From Eretmocerus hayati (taxonomy: Eukaryota > Arthropoda > Insecta > Hymenoptera > Aphelinidae): 64,000 bases of DNA. Both the position numbers and the translations under genes were made by a program. Under the pieces are notes generated by a model that worked only from the letters and a program-made list of their open reading frames with translations, did no database searches and had not been told where the DNA came from. The stretch lies in contig CM056743.1 in assembly GCA_029851415.1 (NCBI GenBank), positions 95,020,501 to 95,084,500 of the forward strand. The letters are read 5' to 3'. Shown piece after piece: positions 55,920 through 64,000 of the stretch; position 1 is the stretch's first letter; each line of letters begins with the position of its first letter.

Positions 55920-56925
55920 CACTGAAAGGTTTCACCGAAATTCTCCCGGAAAGTTTTCACCGAAAGCTTTCTAACAGGTTTCTGAAAGCTTTCCCAAGGC
56001 TTTCTCCTGTCCTTCCATGGAAAGACAACGATGAAACCTTTCTGGAACCTTTCAGAAGCCTTTCAACGCAAGGACCATCAGAATTTTCACATCTTTGCAG
56101 TGAAACTTTCGATAGAAGCTTCCAGGAAGGTTTCTCGAAACCTTTCCGAAACTTTTCCTCGCCAAGTGTCCGAAAACTTTTCGAAAATCTTTCTGAAGTC
56201 TTTCAAAAGCCTTTCGGTGGAAGTTTCGATGAAAATTTTAGATCTTTTGAGGGAAAATTTTGATGAAAGCTTCCAGAAAGCTTCCAGGAGCCTTTCAGCG
56301 CAAGGACCATCAGAATTTCTATATCTCTGCTGAGACACTTTCGATGAAAGCATTCAGAAAGGTTTCCCGAAACCTTTCCGAAACTCTTCCGTGCCAAGTG
56401 TCCAAAAACTTCTCGAAAAACTTTCTGAAGCCTTCCAGAAGCCTTTCGGTGGAAGTTCCAATGGAACTTCCAGATCCTTACAGGGGAAATTTCGATTAAA
56501 GCTTTCAGAAAGCTTTCAGAACCCTTTCAGTGCAAGGACTGTCAAAATTTCCATATATTTGCAGTAAAACTTTTGATGGAACCTTTCGGAAAGGTCTCCT
56601 GAAAACTTCCACGAAACTCTGCCCTGCCAAGTGTCCGAAAATTTTTCGAAAAACTCTCTGAAACCTTCCAGGAGCCTGTCGGTGAGAGTTAAAATGGAAC
56701 TTTCTCGTCTCTACAGGGAAAAAATCGATGAAAGCTGTCAAAACGCTTCCGGAAACGTTTCACAAAACTTTGCCCTGCCTAATAGTGTCCGAGAACTTTT
56801 CGAAAAACTTCCTGAAACCTTTCAGAAGCCTTTCGGTGAAAGTTCCAATGGAACTTTCAAATGCTCACAGGACAAATTTCGGTAAAAGCGTCCAGAAACT
56901 TTCGGGCAACTCTTTATGTGAACCT
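55920..56925. repeat. 231-bp satellite F
   Basis: Anchor GCAAGGAC at 56069, 56300 and 56532 gives a 231-232 bp period, about four copies. Subunits of 25-40 bp contain CTTTCNGAAACCTTTC-like words. Confidence 0.85.
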
Positions 56926-57115
56926 TGCATTGCCAAGTCCAGATCACGCATGCTCGTTATTTGTACCAGAGCCATCCTCGCGACTGTGCATGCGACAGTC
57001 GACATCAGGCAGTCTGTATAGGGTCAAGTCTGGTCATGTTTGGGGAAGTCGGCCATCTTGATGGTTTGTTGACTATCCCCATTTCCCTTGTGCAAGAGTG
57101 AATTTCGCATTAATC

Positions 57116-57295
57116 ATGCAGTTCGAAGTCAATTCTGCAAATCATCGAGTGCTGAGAGTGTCGATCCTCTTGATTGGAGCCTGCTTGCCGATTCGTAGTG
57201 GAAATCTATTTGTGCAAATCGAGAACATTCTTGTGTATTTCACATGTCTTCTGATTTTCCTGTTACTCACTTCCTGGCGGAGTGTCCTCATCACG
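57116..57295 (+). other. Possible exon encoding a hydrophobic N-terminus
   Basis: Open from ATG 57116 (MQFEVNSANHRVLRVSILLI) with two hydrophobic stretches, the second NILVYFTCLLIFLLLTSW. It is followed by CACG|GTGAGG, a reasonable splice donor at 57296. The pattern could suit the start of a multi-pass membrane protein, such as an insect chemoreceptor, but this is a guess. It sits inside the unique core of the TIR element. Confidence 0.25.
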
Positions 57296-57479
57296 GTGAG
57301 GGAAAAATAACCTCTGAACTCTGTTTTCTCCATAGACTTATAGAAGCAGTTTCCTCGATAAATATGTAGAGCTGTGGAATTTGCGGATCAGATGAGTATA
57401 TCTCTGTCTACTAACCTTGTTAAGTCTCAAGTCTTGAGCAAAGAGCAAGACCCTTCGTGTTAAAGAGAACATCTATTTT

Positions 57480-58414
57480 TAGGAAAATTGGTGTCAGCAT
57501 ATGTATTGTAGATGAACTCTACCACTTGTGATAATAGTGCAATTATACACCTTGTCATACACAATATTTACAAAGCTTCCTGGAGTCGTCAGTGATGGTT
57601 GCAGGATTCTGTGGAGGTAAGTCATATAGTACACTTTTCCTATTCAACACAACAGATAAGCGTAGACTTCTATTCCGTTCTTGGATGCTTTGTTATCATC
57701 ATCGAATGAATGAGTGCTTCTCACAAATTGTCATTGCAGAATATTCTCAAGTCTTTCATCACAGCACAAACTCACAGTAGTCAAGATCAATTGATCTTGA
57801 CTACTGTAATCTTGTGCAATACCCATATCTCAGGCTGTATTCAAAGTCCTTCCTTGATGAATTTATTAGCTAACCGATTCTATATAAAAACAGTGAAAAT
57901 ATCAAAGACTGTTAGGAAGCTTGGAGGAGTTCCGCTACCAGACTGGAGCTACAATAAGAAGTATACTTTCCATATGTTAGGTCAGTCATTTTGAAGATAC
58001 AATTCTTTGGGAAGAAATGAAGTCAAGTTTGGAGATTATGCTTCTGTGTTTTGGGCTTTCTTACGCCATGAACAATCAACATATCCGAGAAGATACTCTC
58101 AAGAATAATTAAATATGAAAAAATTCCTCATTAAGCCAAATCTATATGACACTTTGCCATAAAATCTGAACTAGATTCTTACCCCAATTTTGAAGTCTAA
58201 TCCAGTTCAGATATACTACCTATTCAACGTCAATTCTCGATTCTGCTCCCTCAGAGCTAATCTTATCAAATCCGTTATGAGGAAAGTTAATATTTCAACT
58301 AAATGGTTCAACAACAACTACTCAAGCTACTATAAGGGGAGTGAACAGATTCTAACTACGCTAGGAATGATTTTATCACCATATCCCATTCTCATTCAAG
58401 AAGGGGAATACTAA
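57480..58414 (+). other. Unidentified open segments in element core
   Basis: Short plus-strand frames at 57592-57780, 57710-57994 and 58190-58414 with splice-like signals (TTTTTAG at 57482, GAG|GTAAGT at 57618). Segments such as NRFYIKTVKISKTVRKLGG and SVMRKVNISTKWFNN look protein-like. There is no recognisable domain, and no consistent exon chain could be built by eye. A 20-bp palindrome TCAAGATCAATTGATCTTGA is at 57781. Confidence 0.25.
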
Positions 58415-58679
58415 AAAGTACCCAGTTTTTTCTACTCAGTCCCCACAATTAGAAGAATGAATTGGGTCTGAAATTCAGATGAACACAACGGATGTACAGT
58501 ACATTGTCAGTTTGACCAACACGGCTGCTTTTTGGCTGTGAACAAAATCAGTTGATGCCAGCTCTTTTCTCAGATTTGCCATGAGCGGATACTTCTAACT
58601 TCAAGATAGTTTTAGTTCTGGTTCCAGAGGAAACTGCATTGGATCTCTATCATTGAACTTTCTGTAAGAGAATTCAGGA

Positions 58680-59335
58680 GGTTATAAGTCGACAGTGAAA
58701 GATCTCACAAAATTTTTGAGGAATCTAGATGCAACATACTCAGGATTTTTTCCGAAATATCACCATGAATCTTTCATGAAAGATTCCAGGAATATCTCCA
58801 GCTGCGGACATAACTATATATCAGGAAAGTTTCAGTGGAATCTTCTAGAGATCTTTCACTGAATGGTTTCTGGGAGATTCCCGTAAGATTTTCAGGGATC
58901 TGTCCATGAAAGCTTCAAGAAAAATTCCTAGCCGAGGACATCAATAAATTCCAGAAATACTCCAGTCCAATATTCCTGGAATATTCTGATCTTTCAATAA
59001 AATATTCTCTGGAATAATTCTGAAAGATTCCCATGTTGCGTGGGCAGAAGCCTTCTAGCCGAAGTGAAGAAGAATTAACTTTGAGGCCGTTGCAGGGAGA
59101 GTTCTTGTAAGAACGTTCAGAAACCTTATCTTGCAAGTGTCTGTAAACTTTCTGGACACTTTCTCTGTAAGCTTTCGAAAACTACTCAGCGAGAAGTTGA
59201 ATAATACTCCTCGGCCATTGCAGGGAAAGTTTTGGTGGAAGCTATCAGAAAGCTCTCATGACATTACATGAGACCTTGCATTTTTGAGTGTCCGATAACT
59301 TCCTAAAGAACCCCCTGAATCCTTCCAAAACCTAT
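58680..59335. repeat. Degenerate GAAAGATTCC/CTTTC repeats
   Basis: Old relatives of satellite F: TTCATGAAAGATTCCAGGAA, CTTTCTGGACACTTTCTCTG and similar words without a clean period. Confidence 0.55.
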
Positions 59336-59970
59336 ACTCTAGATGAGACCATCCAATGGAATAGGATCAAATTCCCTCCCCAATGAGGTATATATGTTTT
59401 TTGAGTTGGAATGAGGCGACACGTGTGTTTCTGTTTGGCCCAGATCAACTTTGTTTCGGAGCTATGCAAATTTCCAGTTTGGACTCGAAAATTCAAATTT
59501 TCACTCTGAAATCAGGAAAAACTTCGAAATAACTCCACTCTCATGATGGCTCTCTCGAGATGAATCATGATACATTGTATCAAATCCAACGTATTTTATC
59601 AGAAAAAAACCCTGTGGTGCTGAAAAATTCTCATAGAACGCCAAAAAGTGACAATTTGATGGAAAATGAAAAAATGCGATTGCTCAAAAATATAAATTCG
59701 TATCCTCTTGAATTTTCTTTGGAGTACTTTAAACGATGTTAAACATGATGCAATTGGTCCGGTAGGCGCTCAAAAATAGTAGGAGGTGCTAGGAAATTGT
59801 TTCTGAAGAAAATTTAGATGCCAGATACTTAGTTGATGGAATTTAAGTAACAAAGTTTGTGGAGAGATTCGTTCCTTCTCCCAAGAGTGTTATAACCCCA
59901 TGGAACTATCCCAAGATGATTATTTTCAAAACCTGAGTCGAACTGTCATCACACAAGAGAAGATTCACGG
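59336..59970. other. No supported gene
   Basis: Non-repetitive AT-rich stretch. A 60-codon frame at 59560-59742 has no recognisable content. Confidence 0.45.
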
Positions 59971-59984
59971 TGGAACCTCCCAGC

Positions 59985-61750
59985 GAGAGCTGGTTTCATC
60001 GACACCTCTTGAAAACTTTTCAGCGAAATTTTCGGGGAGCCGATTCCAGGGACACCTTTCGGAAACCTTTCAGAAACCTTTCAGCGGAAGTTTTGGCGAG
60101 CCGACTCCAGGGACACCTTTCGGGAACCTTTCAGAAACCTTTCACCGAAAGTTCTGGCGAGCAGATTCCAGGGACACCTTTCGAAAACCTTTCAGAAACC
60201 TTTCACCGAAAGTTCTGGCGAGCAGATTCCAGGGACACCTTTCGAAAACCTTTCAGAAACCTGTCACCGAAAGTTTTGACGAGCCGATTCCAGAGACACC
60301 TTTCGGGAACCTTTCAGAAACCTTTCACCGAAAGTTCTGGCGAGCAGATTCCAGGGACACCTTTCGAAAACCTTTCAGAAACCTTTCACCGAAAGTTTTG
60401 ACGAGCCGATTCCAGGGACACCTTTCGGAAACCTTCCAGAAACCTTTCACCGAAAGTTTTGACGAGCCGATTCCAGAGACACCTTTCGGGAATCTTTCAG
60501 AAACCTTTCAGCGGAAGTGCTGGCGGGCCGATTCCAGGGACACCTTTCGGGAACCTTTCAGAAAACTTTCAGCGAAAGTTTTGGCGGGCCGATTCCAGGA
60601 ACACCTTCCGGAAACCTTCCAGAAAACTTTCAGTGAAAGTTTTGGCGGGCCGATTCCAGGGACACCTTCCGGGAATCTTTCAAAAACCTTTCAGCGGATG
60701 TGCTGGCGGGCCGATTCCAGGGACACCTTTCGGGAACCTTTCAGAAACCTTTCAGCGAAAGTTTTGGCGGGCCGATTCCAGGGACACCTTCCGGAAACAT
60801 TCCAGAAAACTTTCAGTGAAAGTTTTGGCGGGCCGATTTCAGGGACACCTTTCGGAAACCTTTCAGAAACCTTTCACCGAAAGTTTTGACGAGCCGATTC
60901 CAGGGACACCTTTCGGGAACCTTTCAGAAACCTTTCACCGAAAGTTTTGGCGAGCCGATTCCAGGGATACCTTTCCGGAACCTTTCAGAAACCTTTCACC
61001 GAAAGTTTTGACGAGCCGATTCCAGGGACACCTTCCGGGAACCTTTCAGGAACCTTTCAGCGAAAGTTTTGGCGGGCCGATTCCAGGGACACTTTTCGGG
61101 AACCTTCCAGAAACCTTCCAGGGAAAGTTTTGGCAAACTGACTCCAGGGACACCTTGCGGGAACCTTTCAGAAACCTTTCACCGAAAGTTTTGGCGAGCC
61201 GATTCCAGAGACGACTTTCGGAAACCTTTCAGAAACCTTCCACCGAAAGTTTTGACGAGCCGATTCCAGGGACACCTTTCTGAAACCTCCTAGAAACCTT
61301 CCACCGACAGTTTTGATGAGCCGATTCCAGGGTCACCTTTCGGAAACCTTTCAGAAACCTTTCAGCGAAAGTTTTGGCGGGCCGATTTCAGGGACACCTT
61401 TCGGAAACCTTTCAGAAACCTTTCACCGAAAGTTCTGGCGAGCAGATTCCAGGGACACCTTTCGAAAACCTTTCAGAAACCTTTCAGCGAAAGTGCTGGC
61501 GGGCCGATTCCAGGGACACCTTTCGGGAACCTTCCAGGAACCTTTCAGTGAAAGTTTTGGCAAACCGACTCCAGGGACACCTTGCGGGAACCTTTCAGAA
61601 ACCTTTCACCGAAAGTTTTGGCGAGTCGATTCCAGAGACGACTTTCGGAAACCTTTCAGAAACCTTCCACCGAAAGTTTTGACGAGCCGATTCCAGGGAC
61701 ACCTTTCGGGAACCTTTCAGAAACCTTCCAGCGAAAGTTTTGAGTAGCAG
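59985..61750 (+). repeat. 61-bp satellite G, open in all three forward frames
   Basis: About 29 units of 61 bp with core GATTCCAGGGACACCTTTCG and CTTTCACCGAAAGTTTTG. Since 61 is not divisible by three and the unit lacks stops in each frame, the translation cycles through three peptides with a 61-residue period. This produces frames of up to 329 codons (59900-60889). These are artefacts of the repeat, not a gene. Confidence 0.92.
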
Positions 61751-62036
61751 TTCGTTCGCTTTCCTCCAGAAACTTTTCGAGGACAACTGCTCAATCTCTC
61801 TCAGGAAAACTCCCAGAATGGTTTCCTGAAGTGTTTGAAGCAATCTTTCCAGAAATCCTTTATGAGATCTCTCCTGAAATATGTCCAGCAACTTCCGCCA
61901 AAACCTTTGGGAAAGTCCAGCCAACAGTGGCATAGTTAACTCTCTGAAAACTTTCCGCGAAAGTTTCCAGAAAGGTTTCGAACCTTTCACGGAAAGCTTC
62001 CTGAAAGCTTTCAGAAAGGTTTGAATGCTGTCTGGG
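61751..62036. repeat. Right subterminal region of the 6.1-kb element
   Basis: Irregular CTTTCCGCGAAAGTTTCCAG-type words leading to the tip TGCTGTCTGGG. Includes the palindrome-bearing GAAAGCTTTC near the end, as in the left tip. Confidence 0.6.
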
Positions 62037-62221
62037 ACCTGAAGATATATATATATTATTTGATAGTAATAAACGCTCAAAGTTCACACGAAGTGGACGA
62101 CAGTCAACATTAAATATCGAGTTCGAGTCCAATTCATTCTTTCGATTCAAATCCATATAGATATACATACTCATCCCAATACGAATATGAATATGAATAT
62201 ATTCCCTGAAATTCCTCATCC

Positions 62222-62856
62222 CTTCAGGATGAGATGCAAGAGATAGTGGTAATTCATATAAGGCTCGTTACCCTATCGCAAATTAAAATGCTCAATCAAC
62301 TCCATAGAGGTAAACCTATGGCTACGGGTTTCCGCTCGTGGAAACTCTTTAAATATCCAACCCTCCCGGCAACCTCGAAACATGTGTGGACAGTAAAAAC
62401 ATGAAATCAATTGGAAAAACTGCGTTTTGTTACACTTGGTTTCCAGACCGCTCGAAAAAAACAAAGAGATGCGAATGCTAGTCTGTTTGATCATTGCAAT
62501 ATAGTTGATGTCAAACTCTTCCTCAATTCCATATAATATCCATATGGGAACCCCGACTTGGATATCGTAATCAGTATGCAGTTCTTTACGATATGTATGT
62601 TAATTTCCGGAATTTTTACTATAGTAAAGACCCAGAACCTATTTTGAGTGGAGAACAGTTCATCAGTAGTGTACCCCTTATAGTTTTGGATTGTTCGAAT
62701 CAGAGTGACACTCTCGAGAATGCTCCGGTTGATGTGCGTTCAGAATTCGAATCCTGAGACAACTTCCCAGAAAATACATCAGCCTACTGCCTCATCATAC
62801 ATGATCGAATTATCGAGTATAAACCCATGAAAGAAGATGTACGGGAAGTCTTGTAG
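62222..62856 (+). pseudogene. Double-jelly-roll capsid-like gene, broken (endogenous virus-like)
   Basis: Coding similarity is visible from about 62222. Motifs in one frame: FRSWKLFKYPTLP (about 62327), FVTLGFQTARKK, FDHCNIVDVKLFLNS (62486-62530). The frame then shifts to ALYDMYVN-like YAVLYDMYVNF, PLIVLDCS, NAPVDVR and AYCLIIHDR. I recognise this set as the C-terminal two thirds of an uncharacterised arthropod protein family described as double jelly-roll-like, probably derived from a Polinton or adintovirus-type major capsid. Breaks: TGA 62402-62404, TAA 62534-62536, frameshift about 62545-62566, TGA 62755-62757; normal end TAG 62854-62856. The 5' end is missing. Family recognition is from memory and needs a profile search. 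Confidence 0.7.
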
Positions 62857-62874
62857 ATCTTATTCGTCATCAAG

Positions 62875-62964
62875 ATGTCAGAGACGAAAGGTCTCTGCTG
62901 TATCGAAACGAATTGCAAGTTCTCAGAATGTCTCTTCTTCCCAGAATTCAAAAAATCACTGTAA
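62875..62964 (+). CDS. 29-codon Cys-rich open frame
   Basis: ATG 62875 to TAA 62962-62964. Reads MSETKGLCCIETNCKFSE then CLFFPEFKKSL, four cysteines in 11 residues. It starts 18 bp after the capsid-like pseudogene ends and stops 27 bp before the next ORF. It may be a remnant of a larger Cys-rich frame. Too short for a family call. Confidence 0.25.
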   Translation: MSETKGLCCIETNCKFSECLFFPEFKKSL

Positions 62965-62991
62965 GGTTTAGCTTGGCATCGCATTTTTGGA

Positions 62992-63312
62992 ATGTTGCTC
63001 ACTCTGAAGAAGACGGATTATTCTGAATTCGAACGCGAGTGTTTCGAATACATATTCAAAGTAATTGATCTTTTGAAGAATAACAACAACTCGAGATTCT
63101 ACGTAGCTATCTCGGGATACTCCAAGAGAAGGGAATGTCTCGACAAGAAGGACTGTTATTACAGTAAATGGTGGAACTGTCGGGATTCCAAGTGTACAAA
63201 GTTTCACACTAAAAATTGTGATTTCTGGGATGAAAGAATGTGCATGAGCTTCAAGGAATCGGAATTCCTGGAAATCATTCGTGGAAACGATATACGTGAA
63301 ATTCGTTTTTGA
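62992..63312 (+). CDS. 106-aa cysteine-rich protein of the virus-like relic, unidentified
   Basis: Intact frame from ATG 62992 to TGA 63310-63312. An acidic and aromatic N-terminus (DYSEFERECFEYIFKVIDLL) and a central Cys/Trp-rich part with cysteines in ECLDKKDC, NCRDSKC, NCDF and RMCMS, then a charged tail ending REIRF. Seven of its eight cysteines fall between residues about 49 and 84, which could bind zinc or form disulfides. No signal peptide or membrane segment. It lies between two broken genes on the same strand and itself has no stop. Family not recognised. Confidence 0.45.
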   Translation: MLLTLKKTDYSEFERECFEYIFKVIDLLKNNNNSRFYVAISGYSKRRECLDKKDCYYSKWWNCRDSKCTKFHTKNCDFWDERMCMSFKESEFLEIIRGNDIREIRF

Positions 63313-63502
63313 ATTTCGAATCATTACCAACGAGATATTAAGTATTCATGGTATGACACTCACTGTCCAATTCATTATAATGTCTGAACAATGAATTTGA
63401 ATAAGATCTACTTGGAAGGTTTCGAGAAATTCATACACGATTCCGACTGCCGATACTGGTAATATATGGAGGAACACAGAATCAAGATCAGTATTCATCA
63501 GG

Positions 63503-64000
63503 ATGGAATACGTCGTGAACATGCAGGGCTCCAAACAGCCTGTCAACGATTACGTCTTGAAAGAGCTAGCTACTGCGCTCCTTTGCATTATAGTTCAAGC
63601 CCACAAGCTGATCTCTTCCAAGAACCATTCCCTCGGGGAGAACTGTCGCAGAAATACGCCATACGAAACTTGTGGCTTGAGACAAATCATCATGGTATCC
63701 CTCGACATCCTGGAAACATTCCCTACAATCAAGTTGGCAACGTTCCCAGGAAGGTACTGGGAGATGCTGCATGTGTGTTTGTGAAAGGTTCGATCAATAA
63801 AGAATGGCCGGAACGCTTTGGCTCCAAGGTGAGAGACCCCATCAGGATATTTCGATGAACTGTATTATCAAAAGCATCTCACTATTTGCACTTATCATAC
63901 CAAATCTCAAGAAGTGGTGTGCGCTGCCCACAGTGATGATTCGATTAAAAAAGTTTCGAAGGATCATCCGTTCGATCCAGTGGAATATATGGAGTGGAAA
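63503..64000 (+). pseudogene. Second broken gene of the virus-like relic, runs off window
   Basis: Opens at ATG 63503 with VVNMQGSKQPVNDYVLKELA in one frame. Between about 63580 and 63610 the coding similarity moves to another frame, carrying KYAIRNLWLETNHHGIPRHP, IPYNQV and ACVFVKGSINKEW. After TGA 63856-63858 it returns to the first frame with CTYHTKSQEVVCAAH and stays open to the window end. I recall this layout from an unnamed ORF family common in arthropod repeats, possibly of RNase-H/exonuclease-like fold, but I cannot name it. Two frameshifts make it a pseudogene. It sits 190 bp after the Cys-rich ORF, same strand. Confidence 0.5.

Larger units (their letters stand above)
55911..62036. 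mobile_element. 6.1-kb TIR element with satellite arms and unique core
   Basis: Tips CCCAGACAGCA and TGCTGTCTGGG are inverted, with short imperfect continuation into GAAAGGTTTC/AACCTTTC repeats. AC lies on both sides (55909-55910, 62037-62038), too short to prove a duplication. The left arm is a 231-bp array, the right arm a 61-bp array, both rich in the GAAAGCTTTC palindrome. The core 56930-58680 is unique and carries possible coding pieces. No transposase recognised. Confidence 0.62.

Noticed and set aside
59900..61747. Long frames of 144-329 codons suggesting a repetitive protein
   Set aside because: All three frames of a 61-bp tandem repeat are open; the periodic translation is a consequence of the array.
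62222..62856. Functional capsid gene
   Set aside because: Three in-frame stops, one frameshift and a missing 5' end are visible, so it is a pseudogene.

Overview
Eukaryotic, non-coding-dominated DNA from an arthropod, most likely an insect. A parasitoid-type hymenopteran would fit, but the species cannot be fixed from this window. Reasons: a BEL/Pao LTR retrotransposon primed by tRNA-Tyr, a Ty3/gypsy-like gag-protease element, many small terminal-inverted-repeat (TIR) elements with TA target duplications, several satellites, eukaryotic splice-like signals, and no operons or prokaryotic gene spacing. CpG is not depleted; several arrays are built on CG-rich palindromes. I see no intact host protein-coding gene. 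Nearly everything is mobile or tandemly repeated DNA.

Layout. 1-4911: two satellites, A (164-bp trimer of about 55-bp hairpin monomers) then B (about 247 bp). 4912-13825: a young BEL/Pao element inserted in satellite B (287-bp LTRs differing at one base, CCTAG duplication). Its pol is intact to the eye, but its gag is broken by a perfect 132-bp inverted repeat and its leader carries a 1.1-kb TIR element. 13826-14470: satellite B resumes. 15.6-16.3 kb: a MITE. 18030-23165: a 5.1-kb element with 317-bp TIRs and TA flanks, filled with a 78-bp satellite that changes orientation. 24113-33586: an old LTR element with gag and protease remnants and no reverse transcriptase that I can find. 34.2-37.7 kb: a gag-like ORF split by a 2.9-kb foldback element. 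38.3-43.8 kb: a cluster of small TIR elements, one an inverted dimer with tRNA-like modules.

44546-52612: an 8-kb TIR structure holding a degenerate satellite and two nested palindromic elements. One of these (46085-50337) has a perfect TTTGG duplication and is a giant inverted repeat of 96-bp monomers. 54.0-55.0 kb: another TIR element. 55.5-55.83 kb: a CpG-rich stretch ending in a consensus splice donor, possibly the 5' exon of a host gene. 55911-62036: a third satellite-filled TIR element (231-bp and 61-bp arrays around a unique core).

62222-64000 is the most gene-like part. It holds a broken gene resembling the double-jelly-roll capsid-like proteins that recur in arthropod genomes, two small cysteine-rich open frames, and a second broken gene that runs off the window. 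I read this as the relic of an endogenous DNA-virus-like or Polinton-like element.

The strongest novelty is the recurring architecture of long TIR elements whose interior is oppositely oriented satellite array, with a short palindrome in each monomer (18.0-23.2, 46.1-50.3 and 55.9-62.0 kb, and the outer 44.5-52.6 kb frame). All statements come from reading the sequence by eye; no alignment or database search was run.
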